Source of the DNA: Euwallacea fornicatus
Taxonomy: Eukaryota; Arthropoda; Insecta; Coleoptera; Curculionidae
Direction: 5' to 3'
Length of the DNA stretch: 64,000 nucleotides
NCBI RefSeq assembly: GCF_040115645.1
Contig: NC_089545.1
Location: 4,340,001 to 4,404,000 of the forward strand
Below the pieces are notes generated by a model. That model ran no database searches. It worked only from the letters and a program-made list of their open reading frames with translations, and was not told the origin of the DNA. Position numbers and translations under genes: made by a program. Below are positions 12,113 through 24,900 of this stretch, one piece after another (positions within the stretch are counted from its first letter, which is position 1; every line of letters starts with the position of its first letter).

Positions 12113-14854
12113 CCTTTGACACAAAGTTGAAATATAACAGCATTCGAAAATCGAAAGAAAACTAATTAGATGCCTTTTCTCAGTTCGTGATAGCATCCAA
12201 TTAAGCTCGTTTAATTATCCGCTGCTTTAATTAAATAAATAGATATTTGCCGAATGCCCAAGGAAAATCGACGTCAAGAAAATTCATCAAGGAGGTTGTG
12301 TTTTAGTTTACAGTTTAAATTTACAGTTTAATGAATGTTTCACATCAGAGAGAGTAAGAGCCTTTCACGTGCTTTTTCGCGCATATTTAACACTTTCTGA
12401 AATTTAGTCGCACCATTAGCTGAAATTATTGAAAACTTGATCCGGATTATCACAGTGGAAATCCGACCTTCTTTGGTCATTGTAAATCCGTTCATTACCA
12501 ATTTCATATTGGCCAACTACTCGATGCTTTTTGGTATTTAGCGTAACTTTGTCGATTATCGAAAATAACATTTTTTTTTTGCTATTTTGGAAACGTGAAG
12601 CACATTGTTCTGTGTCCATTGTTAACTTGTTTTTTCTAATATCCGTGCTTTAGCGTTTATTTTCGCCAGCGCTATGCCCGTTTGGCATCTTTACTTACCT
12701 AGGAAGTCGTGTTCTGTCCAGGACATGTTGGGTGCAATATTATTCCTAAGGACGCATGTGTGTTACTTGTGTTTCCTTGTGTTTATTTGTGTGACGTGCG
12801 ATGAAAAATTTTACTGCGCGCATGTCACTAGCCATCCGTTGACATTATCCACAAATAATTTTGACACCGACATATGTCACTTTGTTGTGGGTTTGGTACC
12901 ACTCCTTACAGCACGTGTGCGACGAGATGCTAGTTTCAGCTGCACATGCGTGCAATGAAGCCACCGTCAATTCATTAGGAAAAGCGATATTGGAAAAACA
13001 ATCGTTACGTAGAGCAACATCAACTACACTATCTAATGTTATGTGCCAGTAATATACGAGTAATTGAATTTAGTTTCATCTCATAATGAATAAAAAAACA
13101 AGTATATTTGACAAAGAAAATCTCTTAGATCAGCAAGAATCAGTTCTTGTTCGCCTTATGTTTGACTCGAAGTTTCCTTTACCCTTGAAGGTGGATTATA
13201 TTAGGCATTCCTTAAAAGCAAAATTCTCAGACGCAAATATTCCATTGTTGTTTTTATTTCATCGAAAAGGCAAATTTCTAAGGAAACTAAGTTCTGTTTG
13301 ACTTTGGACCTCTACGTTTTTTTATCTCCATTTTCAATATATTGAATTCTCAAAAGCTGTACTATATTGCTCTCGCAGAATCTATCAAAAGCAACCTTTT
13401 TAGAATACACACTTTGGCATAAGGGTACTCAAAATGTCTCTTTGGTGCTTGTACAATCTTGAGGGAATTACTATTCATAGACTCTTCCTAACTTTTTCGA
13501 ATTAAAGTTAGGTGTATAGGTGCAAGGTGCCCGCAATGAGATGGCTCACCCCTTTATCTGGATACCTAGCAGATTCTCAAAAAAATGTTAAATAAAACAT
13601 GCCAAAATTATATTTTTAGTAGGATAGTAGTTCGTAAATACTGACAAAAATTATTTTTATCTTCTTTTTTTCACAGTTTTATTGCCTATTAGTTACAAAA
13701 ATCTGAACTACTCTCCCAGGGCACTTTTTTGTCTTTTTCAAGAAAATAAGTTTATTATCAAATATTACGTTTCATTCTAAAACCCATGTGAAGTTATATT
13801 TCAGTTCATTTTCAAACATTTTTAATCACTTTAACTTGAACTAACGTGGATTTCTTTTTCAGCGTTTCAAAATCTTTTGATCGCGTAGCATAAGTTTTTT
13901 TTCATTTTTGTTAAAAACACCAATGTAGACATTATATAAGTGACTCTATTATTTTCCCTAAAATCTTGTATTCGTACCTTTTACAACTCAATGTGCCTTG
14001 ATACCATTAAAACGCAACAAACATATGCCGCTGGTTGTCCAGGGTGCAGTTACCAACAGGTGCGTAATGCTTGTCTCGTGTCACGGGGTAAGTTTTGCTG
14101 CCGCCACACCTCATCTAATTAAAAACATACATTAAGTCCCGTCTAAAACGCTTTCATGGGTCGGAAAATGTCCCTGATGGGGCCAAACCCAATGCAAATA
14201 TGGTGGAAGATTTCATGCGAACGAATTTTTTTATTATCAGGCCTTTCAAGGGAGCGTCCCTAATTTCCTAATGGGATAGTTCATATTTTTTAAATAGACC
14301 GGTAATTTATTAATAATTACAAGATGGGTGTTTTCTTTGACACTTGGGAATACGCAATTTCTGGCACGTGAATGACACAACACGCATTAAATTTATTAAG
14401 TATAGTTCAAATGTGAACTTTCAGAGAATACGTAAATTATGAAATATAGCAGTTTATTGTGTAACTACTGTCAAAAATAGCAAACCTTCATGAGTTTTAA
14501 GGTCACTGATAAAGACTCACGAGAGCGAAAAGTGATTTTCGATTGTACTTCAAATAGTCTTTTATTTAGTCCATCAGAATTTGTCTGTTTTCAAGAGGCA
14601 CTTGGATAGTCCCCGTCACTATTTCATAATTTTATGCGCAAATCATTCCTCTTAGACTGCCGTTTTTAAACTTTAATACTCCTTTATGAGATAATAAGTT
14701 GCACTCCTGGCTTCAACTGCGAGTAAAAAATTCGGTATTAGATTTCTGTTATTTTAATTATACATAGAGGACAAAAAGGCCCGCAAAAATTCAACAGAAA
14801 TGAAAGAAAATGGTTTTTTATGCTAAAACACGTCAAAAATGGTTGTTAGTAGGT

Positions 14855-15428
14855 AACAGGGTTACACGTGTAGTAGATAAATGTAATTTTTTTATAGAGC
14901 CTCATGATTGCTCTAACGTTTTTAAGTTCGTTGAGAAATTCTGATCATATTTCATGTAAAATATTTATGTTTCAGTTCAACAGTTTTCGAAAAAAATATA
15001 CAAAAAAAAGAAGTAGCGAGAGAACTATTAATACTTACAAAATAACAATATAACTTATGGAATCTTCGAACTGTGTCCCGTTGACTTCCGGACAGCGGGC
15101 AAGCTGCAATACAGATTCCTCAAGAACTTTTTTTTGTTGTTTGAGGAGGTATTTGTTGAGCTTCCTGAGTAATTTTAGTTTTTGACTCTTTTGTATTGTT
15201 GGGCTTTTTTAAATACATCTTACGTTTCAAATATTTCCATAAAAAAATTCATGGGGGTGAGGCCGTTTAGCAGGCCACTTTAATGCCAAATTTTCCAGTA
15301 ACTGTTGAATCACGATGAAATGTAATTGGAATGTTTCAAAGAAATCGAAACACCTCGTAAAATACATAGGTTTCCATGAAAGAAAGAGATGAAAAAGTAC
15401 ATTTATCTATTACATGGGTGACCTTATA
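14855..15428 (-). mobile_element. Deleted mariner-type element with transposase tail
   Basis: The ends are imperfect inverted repeats: AACAGGGTTACACGTGTAGT at 14855 onward and, reading inward from 15428, TATAAGGTCACCCATGTAAT. Both continue with an identical AGATAAATGTA block. The 574-bp length is too short for a complete Tc1/mariner element. The minus-strand interior encodes recognisable pieces of the transposase C-terminus, so this is an internally deleted, decayed copy in the Beat first intron. Confidence 0.75.
15050..15300 (-). pseudogene. Mariner/Tc1-superfamily transposase C-terminal remnant
   Basis: Read on the minus strand with frame changes, it gives WPAKRPHPHEFF, the decayed form of the WPPRSPDLTPLDFF-type block carrying the third catalytic residue. 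This is followed by KYLKRKMYLKKP and, near the end, RCPEVNGTQFED, the usual closing motif of these insect transposases. The catalytic Asp is lost (His in the PHPHEFF stretch). Only about the last quarter of the enzyme remains. Confidence 0.7.
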
Positions 15429-18400
15429 AACGTGTTTGTTACATCAAAAAATGCATAACTAAAAACATTATTTGACGTGTACTAGCATTTTCCTGAGAAA
15501 TATGTCTTTCAATTTTTAACGAATTTATGAGGGATATTGATTCTTTATATAAATCACAATGAGCTCGGGCAAGTAAAACTAGAGGTGGGACTCAGAGACT
15601 TCTTCGTGGAATTACTCTAGTTTATAGATACGTCGTGTATTATTTGTGTCGATATATGTATGTCATCTAATCTATACTTCTGTAACGGAATTATACTACA
15701 GAACAACAAATTCTTGGAACGCTAGCACTATCTCGTTAGCTGTTTATACAGATTCTATAAGATTTTGTGTCCTTTAGTGTCAAATTACGCCGGCTCGAAT
15801 GACGGGTTCAGCATTGTTGCCACGCAACACTTATTGTGGAAGCTGTCGCTGACTTGCTTATTTTAAATATAATACAGTGTACAGTATTATATATTTAGAC
15901 TAATGTTAGAATTTTAGTGTTATTTCATATTTCAACGTTCAATATATTGTTTTTCGATAACAATTCGATTAATTATTTTGTAAATATTCACCTTCGCAAC
16001 TTGACGGTTGTTGCACTTCTCAGCGCTGTGACTTCCAAAGCGATTCAATTATATTTGAGCCATGCAAATTATGAATTAGTGGTTAATTTAGACATCAGTA
16101 GCATAACTCTCGTGGAATTCGAGAACTGCCCAAAGCATTCGTCGACGTAAACGTTTTGAATGTAATGATCCGAACTCACCTGAACATATTCATGGAAATT
16201 ATATCCCTCTGTTCTGGCCCTTAATTGGCCATATAACAGATTGCTTTGGCAACTACTTAAATAGGCCCATTATTGTATACATAGGTAAATCCCTTTACCA
16301 CCAGGTGCAGGTATTTTAAAGCCAAGGCAAAATTTATTTACGTCTGTTGATTATGGCAAGTTATACATGTTAGAGAAACTTTTTTTCGTGGCTCTTTAGC
16401 GAATGGGTTAACACTACATTAAATTTTTTGTGATTTTATGCTAGATTTTAGACATATGCGCATGTTGCCACGGAGCAGGAGTACTCTATATCGATAATCA
16501 GCTAGGCTAGTGTGAATGAGTCGTACTCGGTGAATTTAGTGAGACATTTTTATTCCATGTTTAAGTAATTTTTTCAATTGTACCTTTCTTATGTCATGTT
16601 TTTTTAGGTTTAGCTTAGGGGTTTGTCTACTTCGCGAAAGCTCGTTTCTTATAAAATATACAGGGCAATTTTTTCGGTTTCGAAAGTGGCCGTTCTCTTA
16701 CGCATTTGAGTATGGACAGTTGTACTTTTTCACACCGGTTATAATTAACAAAAGTAGTAAAAATAGTGCACAGAATATTTCATTGAGTTGACTTAGCGAG
16801 AATCTCGAAAGAGAAAGCAAAATGAAATTATGACTCCTCAGTCTTGGTAGTTGTAATGGCTTTATTCAAATGAATGCACGAAAACAGGGAACCATCAACA
16901 GAATATAAAGCTGTTCGTTGCTGATTAACTTTGTGACATAGAAATGCCTCAAACACTGATTAAAACAAGTTAAATATTAATTTAATGTACTTCTGGGAAA
17001 TCTCTAGGTTCTGTAGTGTGCCTAATTGGAAATCAAAACTAATAGGATTTCAACTATTTTCGATGATATAAGAAAATAGTAAAATTTCAATGTAAAGAAA
17101 TAAATGAGGCGCGTTTTCCGAGTGACTTGAAATATTTTCCTTTAAAGACGTAAACAGGAATTGTATAAATGCGACAGTTCAAAATAACTATTATTTGGAA
17201 AGAAGCTATAGGGAGCAGTTTGAATAACGAGACCTTATTTCAATACATCGGCATCGATGCAAAGTCGAACTTTCAAAGACAAGCTTTATTGGTTTTGAGA
17301 AATAAATGTTTTCCCTATTTACTAAATTTGTCAAGTTACGATATTAAATTTTGATCGAAGAAAGGACGTAGATAACGCTTTAACTTGTCTTCAAGCTATT
17401 TTTGTCCATGACAAACGCATTTAAACTCACGTGCCGTCCATAACTTGATACTATTTCATACCGAAAGGGTGTAACTGAAAATGGTATTTACTGCCTGCAG
17501 ACTTCAATTATCGTGACTTTTTTAAAAATACGAAGCTTTCAAAGTCTTAAAGCATTATACCTTTTACCTGAAACTACTAGTGAGCTATAAATACATACGT
17601 ATTTTATGGTGTTTGTAGCAATTGTGAAAGGTGATAAATCATTCAGACTCTACGTTCACGACATTCAATGTCTACACTGATTTCTTCGGGCGTCAGTGAC
17701 TAAGCCGGGAATGAACAGATTTCATTAACAACTATTGTTTACTTGAACTTTTCGATTTAAATCTATGTTTAACCATGAATTGAGTATCTGTGACTAAAGA
17801 ACTGTCTAATTTTTAATTGATGACATACGTATCTTTTTTTTGAAGCCGAATTCGTTTAAAAGAAATAATCTTTACGTTCTAAAGTCGAGGTTTTATTTAA
17901 AAATTTATTGAACTTAACAATTGCATATAACAGTTTTTGGAGTTTTCGAAGAATTCACAGTCGCAAAAAAGGATTAAGTAAACGGTGAGACAAATCTGAT
18001 CTCAAATTGGGAACCTAAATCGCAGTACATTATTTAAGGCCCAATTATAGGGCTTAACATTAATTAGAGTGCGAAATATGTCACTGTAGCAACGCAAAGC
18101 TCTCGCCTGATTGAGTTCAAAACCCCGGCTTAAAACAAACATTTATTATTTTCGTTCTTACCATACCAAAATGTTCTTGTTTAGGTTTTGCCTTCAATGC
18201 AGCATATGGTGCCACCTGTCTTAAGTTAAACGTGAACACCCGGCTACTCACTTCAAAGCATAAATATTTTTCAAGTTTACGGATTCGTGTTTCATTTCCC
18301 CCAATGCGAATTCTCGCAACATCCCCTGTTTTATTATTTTTGTCGACTCTGTCTGTCTCATTGTCAAGAGGACAGAAATGCTGAGCATGCGGTTACTAAC

Positions 18401-20924
18401 TGGAGTGCATGTTAGACAGATTTGAGACAACACATTCAAAGCAGATGGGTCCAAAATTCTAAAAATGAGTATACTATCCAAATAGTACACGAATCCTAAG
18501 ATCTTGTGCACTACGGAAATAGTGTCATCAATCAATAATAAATCAACCAATCAATCATAAGAACTAGACGTCTGAATAGCATTATTGTACATTAGAGTGC
18601 TTAAGCCACCTAGGGTTCAATACTGTATTATCTCGCACCAGGTTAGTGGTCTCGTAAAACAATTTTTAAAAGAATTTTTTTTTAATAAAAAATTGTGCAC
18701 CGCAGTAGAAAAAATCAAGAGAATCATTTATACCACTTTTTTAAAGAAACCTCTCCAGGTTGTTGGACGCGCCTTTCGTGCAACTAAACATACATAAAAT
18801 CATATTTCAAATAAAGTCCAGTTTGTTGTATGTACAGTAGTACTCATAAAGGTTCACGTAAACCGAACAAAACGATGTTGAGGAATTTTTCACATTTTCG
18901 ATATTTTTATAAAACTTTAACATCCTCTATCTCGAAAATTCCAAATTGCAGGTATTAGTTCATTAATCAGGTTGGAGCTATTTCCAACGATCTGAATCTC
19001 ATTTTTTTGGCATCTACTTTTGCACCACAACTTACAAAAGTCTGGTCCTAAAGGTGTGCATAGACGATTAAATTAGTAAATACGTCCAAAAGTACCTGAT
19101 TAGAATTTTTTTTTTCACTTGAATAATATCGTGCCGAAATAAAAAAAAAACGGCACCATTATCATCACGGCATTTATGATTGACGAACTGGCTTTTTTTT
19201 GTAACTCCCCGAAAAAGTGCAATTTTGGTACTACTTTAAATGGTGGATTTGGAATTTTTCTAAAATGATCTCAGACATAAACTCATAAATATAAAATCGG
19301 CACAAGATGTCTCTTATCTCCAACTGGCCATTCTGGACCATTCATTTATCTTCCTAAAAGGAGTTAGCCAACCATTGTATTCCTAAATAAGGTGTCACTG
19401 ATTTATTTTCCTTCTTCTGTTGCCCCTTGCCTGCAACATTCACTGGGATAAAATTGTATAACAAACAAATATAATTAAATTTCGCCTTTCGCTTTGCTTT
19501 CGAGATGGACCGGGTTGGCGGCATACAGAAACGATTTTGGCACCGTTATTAAAATAGTTTTGGAAAATTGTCTCTGTTAGCTTTTGATTTTCCTGAAAAG
19601 TTGCTAATTAATTTGTCGTTCCCATGGTTCGAGTTAAACTTAAGTTAAATACTGGGTTTTGAGGATATTTAATAGCGTATGCGGTTTCGTAGGTTTAGTT
19701 TTTAAAATCGTTTTGCGAATGCAGATTGCGTTCGGTAACGGTCATATGCGATTGCCGCACTATTGTGGGTTGTAATCAAAACTGACCAAAATTCTAGCTT
19801 TCCCATAAAGTACTAAAAAAAAACGACTAGAAATGATTATATAATTCCAAGAACAGGACCTTCGATTCCTGTTCATCGCGTTTAAATCGTACTCAGTAAG
19901 TAGATTATCCTAGGGACTGCTAAATTACTTCTATTCGATGATGATATTGCAAAATAAAGAAAAGCCAATTTATTTTTCCATCTCGACAAAGCTCGCATCT
20001 TTTCGATATGAAAGCGTCACCGGTAATTTAATTATTGCTTTTGAATTTCTGCTTAGATAGAGATTTTAACTGAATTATGATGTATAGACTTAAGAAAAAA
20101 TATCGAACAAAACGAGTTTCAAACCTTTGTGAGTAAACTAATTTATGCTATTATGAGAAAACCATTTATGCAAAACATGTCTTAGTTTGACTGTGAGGCA
20201 ATTTATTATGTCGCAATCTATATGAAACGGGAACAAACCTTCAATTTATTTAAGTTGCACGCGCTAGAGTCGAGTTCAGAATTTGGAATGCAGCATAACC
20301 GTCTTAAGCAGTGCAGGTATTAAGCACAATTTAATTAGGACACATTTGTTTGTCTCTATTGAAACCATGGAGGAAATTCAGAGAGTTGCTACAAGTAGTA
20401 GAAATGTAGTGCAAAGGTCGATAGGTAGCTATTTGATCAAGTGGGAGTGGTTATTCGAGATATAGAGTTGAGGCATGACAATGCAAATGCATTGGTAATC
20501 GTATTTTGGGATACCGCATAAGATCTATCTAATGTCAAGTAAAAGGGAAATGCAGAAGGAAATATCCTATATTATATAATTTGAAGTATTCGTAAGCATC
20601 ATGCTTATACCAAAATTTTCAATGCAACTATTTAGATGTATAATAAACTTTTTTTATCTGATTTTGATTTTCATGAAATTTTAATTCCTTCTTTGTAACG
20701 TACGTTCCTTATTATAATAGTTACTTAACAATCAAGTATATTAATGATGGCGATTAACAAATCGAGATATGTACATTACATGTAAAAACTCGAGAACAGT
20801 AACACAATTTATTTTATTGAACGTAAATTCGAAATAATGCGAGGCCTAAAATTAGGTTCCATGGGAATAGCTCAACAGAGAAATTTTAACTCTCATGAAT
20901 GTGAGAAACCCTTCCTCAACGGTG

Positions 20925-20932
20925 TGACGTCA
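20925..20932. promoter_or_regulatory. CRE palindrome TGACGTCA
   Basis: This is a full CREB/ATF-type palindrome in the first intron, about 740 bp downstream of the signal-peptide exon, in the context GTGTGACGTCACAA. A second copy with the same GTG flank lies at 21427. Function is inferred from the motif alone. Confidence 0.4.
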
Positions 20933-21426
20933 CAAACTGATACACTCGACGTCAACAAGGCAGCGCAACGTTCAGTGAGTTGGAGATTACGGGAGAAATT
21001 TGTCTTTTATCGGCTTACAGTGCCGTTCAATTATTTAATTATTCGTTAAATTATTTAGTGTTTGTACTAAAAATGGATGATCAAAAGGTAACCTTCTAAA
21101 TAAAGGAGTATTAATGGTGGCGACATATCGCGCTTACTCTTAACAGTAGAATCTTCGTCCATAATGAGATCTGAGGGATGCCATAGTAGTCGTATACTAC
21201 TTCAGATTCTTTATTTAGTTACGTAAGAGTTCTTCTGGATTATTGATTGATATGCCCGTAGGGACGAAGTGCCACCCTCCCGATTCTATTATACAGCCTT
21301 CCCTATTATCGATGTTAAAATTTAAATGCCTGGAAATCATAATCTGAAAGAATTAACAATATGTATTTTTTTAATAACGAGTTGCTGCAAACTGTCCTAT
21401 GATTGCAAATAATCTGGTGAGCCGTG

Positions 21427-21434
21427 TGACGTCA
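21427..21434. promoter_or_regulatory. CRE palindrome TGACGTCA
   Basis: This is the second full CRE site, about 230 bp inside intron 1, in the context CGTGTGACGTCAAAA. It shares the 11-base core GTGTGACGTCA with the site at 20925. Confidence 0.4.
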
Positions 21435-21667
21435 AAACGCTAATCGCCCCACCGGGTAGCGTCTGCTTCGACAGATCTACTTTCCGCATATTTCGAAATT
21501 AAAAGCCTTTTAACCGTTTTAGACCTCGACAGAGCCCTAATAAGTCTGAAAATAGTGCGTTGCAATATTACAAGTACAGGATTAGGTACTGCAATGTTCA
21601 AGTGATCGGTCATAAAGCAGCACAATGTAGCAAATGAATTGCATTTCAAGCCACTATAGATACGTAC

Positions 21668-21757
21668 CTGTTACTAGCACACACAATGCGAATAGGAAAC
21701 ACAATAGTTTGCAGTTTGCTCTTTGAGGCCACATTATCACCAACACATGTTACCGCT
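21668..21757 (-). CDS. beat: Beat-like gene, exon with start codon and signal peptide
   Basis: The ATG is at 21734-21732 and coding runs to 21668 (67 nt, phase 1 end) before a GTACGT donor. The 22 encoded residues have a short basic and polar start (MWPQRANCK) followed by a hydrophobic Leu/Cys/Val/Phe core, a classic secretory signal peptide. Upstream, TTTTTCTTTTTAATGTTGCAG ends at 21758 and looks like a 3' splice site, so bases 21757-21735 are probably 5'UTR in the same exon and the true promoter lies further upstream. That UTR holds a minimal upstream ORF (ATG TGT TGG TGA) just before the main ATG. The phase 1 join to the Ig exon makes Asp23. Confidence 0.8.
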
Positions 21758-21879
21758 CTGCAACATTAAAAAGAAAAATTCATAGTGTCCCTTACACACG
21801 TGACATCTCCTCAGAGAGTCCGTATAGTAAACGGTCATAACATTAACCAACGGGATGATATTCGTCCTCAAACACAATA

Positions 21880-21975
21880 ACTACTTTCGGCACCCGACAA
21901 AGATGCATTTATAAAAGCGTCGCGACGATATCGGCGAAACCACGAAATAGACGTCGGTGCGCGTCGGGATGCATA
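21880..21975. promoter_or_regulatory. CpG-dense patch with TATA box upstream of the Beat-like exon 1
   Basis: Twelve CpG dinucleotides fall within about 50 bp (21918-21969) in otherwise CpG-poor, AT-rich DNA. A TATAAAAG on the plus strand (21910-21917) reads as TTTTATAAAT on the minus strand, so it could serve either direction. It lies about 150 bp upstream of the exon that carries the Beat start codon. That exon has an acceptor-like site, so the real first exon could be here or further away. Confidence 0.3.
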
Positions 21976-24900
21976 CAGAATAGAAATAAATGGAAGACCC
22001 TTCAGTTCACTTCGGCGGGATAGATTTGTGGTGGCTCAAGTATTGCGCGTGCCCCTGTATGTTTTTTTTTGTGATATATGACTTTCCCAACTTTTTTAAT
22101 TTTAGAGGAAAGTGTCAAGTTCCGGCTCCTAATGGTTTTCTTCACGCAAGATTTCGTAATGAAATTGAACACACATTTTCCAGGGGAAATATATCAGTTT
22201 TAACGACTGTGTGCGAATATAGTTTCAAGATCGGCTTATCGAGGGTCGATCGAGTCGGAAGAAAATAGGTGATTTGGGTGCTTGAAAAATGCCGAGATTT
22301 ATGATTGGAGAACTCGAGGGAAAAGTGAGATTTGAGTTTTCCGTCAAATAGTCCTCAGTTAAAAACGCAGCGTCTTATTTGCAGAAGAACGGGCCGAAAA
22401 CTCCCCGATTTCAATATAGATTCCTGGAGCAACAATATATTTCCCTGAAGGAAAAACCGTAGACATCCGTCCTCCAATCAAAAACTTATGCCCCAGTTTG
22501 ACTATGTTTTAGCAGCTTATTCATTATTTATGAGGCAGCTCATCTATTCATCGCACCGTCCACCTACATTTCTGAATCGAGGCATCCATCCATCATCTGC
22601 TCGTCCGTTTGGCATATTTGCCCTCATATTTTAGTATACATTACCAATAAATTTAAATAAGATGAGAAAGGCTCCCTTGGAATTAATTATTTGACTCGTC
22701 GCACTACATACAGGCAGAATTATGAGTTTCGCACAAAGGCAGAGAAATCTCAAATATTGAACTAGTATGATAAACAGACGATTTCAAAGTACCTACTTTA
22801 AATTATGAATTAACAGTTACTTAAAAGAGCATCTCAAAAGACTGAAATGAAAGAGAAAATGAGCAGATGCTGCTGCTCGTCTTTAGTCAAATATTCCCTT
22901 TTAGGGACAAACACCAATAAGGTAAATTTATAAATAATGTATTTAAACATTGCAGTGTTAAGTTTGATTTTCTTATTTGGTTGATAAGTTTGATTCGAGT
23001 ATCGAAAGGCGGATGGGAAAGATGAGAAATCACCTGCGAATGTCGAACTTATAAATTTCAGTGAGTAGTAGGTATCATCTTTGGAAAAGGGCAAGATGAG
23101 GTAGGTTGGCTAGCGTTGCTTCACGTAGAAGCAAGCCCGTTTTTCTTCGTATTATTCGTAAATGCATACTGGATGAGACAGAAATTAGTTGCCAAATGAT
23201 TTTAAAAAAAGTTAAAAACATTAATTTACAGGCGTGAAAATAGGAGCTTAATACCCACGCATTATGAAATAATACGCAGGCCCAATCGCCATTCTCGGTT
23301 TCACAGGAAGTGAGATTAATTTCTTTGTTTCAAATATACCGCTGCCCAAGTCAACCTCGCAATGCTAATTTTTACTCTAATTTTAAAAATCCACGCCTTT
23401 TCGAGGTCAAATTGCTCAAGCCAAGAACCTTTTTTATATAACTTTTTCCCTCTTTTACAATTTACGGAAAAAGGTGCAGAATCAGCATCCCAGTAGCGAG
23501 TAAAGTACATGGCTTTATTAGGGACGCCAGTAAATTGTGCTAGTAATTATACTCTCTGAGTGGGCATGCGATTTAAAATCTACAAATTTTGTGTCCAGAC
23601 AGTGCTTCCTTAACACCTAGTTTCATTAAACCTTTCCACTAAAAGTGTTATTTCCAATAAGATCATTTACCTGGGGCTTAACTTGCGTCAATTCTCTCTC
23701 TTGAAATAAATTCAGGCCACGTTTGGCGAGCTCTATTCCCATAGGAGCCTGCTTGTTTCTTTGGTCTCGAACGTTACGTATTATGGCGTAAGTCCGGAAT
23801 GGATAAGAGGAAATATGATTATGGAGTTCGCCAAATGGTATGGGGTGATGAGAAGTACCGAGGTGAGACCTTTTAATTACGCACAACATTACGCATTAAA
23901 ATGTTCCACAGCTATGAAATCAGCAACTTTAGGGAGCATTCGAGTTTAGTATCTCACGAATCATCAGATGGGTGTGTCAAACGCAGCAGATTGTGTAAAA
24001 CACCAGGCAGGTAATAAGAAAAATGATTTTAGAAAAATAATTATTATTAGTTATAAAAAGATGTGCAAGTTTCTGTGTAGTCGTGTCTATTCTGTTTTGT
24101 TGGGTAAGCTTAACGTTTTATTGGGCTCATAATGTTTCGTAAGGGCAAATGTGATAAAAGGAGGACGTGACTGGTGTACTACATACTCGTAAATTGAAAG
24201 ATTGGATAACCGTAAGCGAATATAGCACCTTTTTAACCTCTTGTAACAGAGCTCTTATAAATCCTTCTTTGCATTGTTCTGTTAGTCGAAGTAAATCTGC
24301 TTTATTCAACAATTCCCATCATTAGCTGAAATTACGAATTTCTCCAAATAAACAAAACACCTCGAGATTAGATAATTAATCATTCGGCAACTAAATTTCG
24401 TAATTAAGTGCCAATAATCTCAGCAATTTCGTCGAAATTTCACGTTCAGTCATCACCTAGAGAAGCTGATGGAACGCAGATTGCCTCCTTGGAATACCCG
24501 TTTGTGTCAGTATTTCTTAAACTGAAAAGCAGTTGCTCTTTCCAGATTGTGGAATTGATGAAGCAAAGTTACCTAGTTTGAAGTTTATAATTGGCGAATA
24601 TCGTATGTCAACAAGATTTAAATTGTAAAGTTACGTTGAAGCGTAAAACATTAAAGGTATGATCGAGTTGAAGATCTTAATGCGTTTAGATGGTGTTAGT
24701 GTTCGAAAGGCTAATTTTAAGAAGAGCATTAGTTCCAAAAGGCCTATAGAGTTTAAAGCAAATTTCCGTGAAAATTATGTTTTTTGGCTCTTATTCCCGC
24801 ATTAAAACATATCTTTTATAGCATTGTGCCGGCTATACATTATTCATTGTGTTCTGATACATTTTGATCGATTTCCAAGGAAAAAGCGAATGGAAAGATG

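Larger units (their letters stand above)
8603..21667. other. Intron 1 of the Beat-like gene (13.1 kb)
   Basis: This large AT-rich first intron contains a perfect hairpin (10145-10182), a TA microsatellite (12097-12112), a mariner-type remnant (14855-15428) and two full CRE palindromes near its 5' end (20925, 21427). Open frames such as 12674-12958 and 13086-13301 (plus), and 18248-18550 (minus) match no family I know. No other exon is supported. A long first intron with regulatory sites close to exon 1 is usual for neural guidance genes. Confidence 0.7.
1..21757 (-). other. beat: Beat-family Ig gene locus, 3' end outside the window
   Basis: Four coding exons on the minus strand (21734-21668, 8602-8391, 2761-2626, 1255-1122) join with matching phases (1, 0, 1, then 0) and canonical GT-AG sites. 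They encode 183 residues: signal peptide, a complete first Ig domain (Cys49, Trp63, Cys117) and the start of a second (Cys164). Introns are about 13.1 kb, 5.6 kb and 1.4 kb. Residue patterns such as LYSVKWYRG, EFYRY, GNFSCEV and LRANCS are typical of Beaten path proteins, secreted or cell-surface axon-guidance molecules that bind Sidestep-family receptors. From memory the Beat-V group fits best; this subgroup call is tentative. The C-terminal part is missing to the left of position 1. Confidence 0.88.

Noticed and set aside
12674..12958. 94-codon plus-strand frame with a hydrophobic Cys-rich segment
   Set aside because: It is antisense within the Beat intron, with no conserved motif; a second overlapping frame of similar length in the same place suggests chance.
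16655..16690. TATACAGGGCAATTTTTTCGG resembling a transposon end
   Set aside because: TA flank present but no matching opposite terminus was found.
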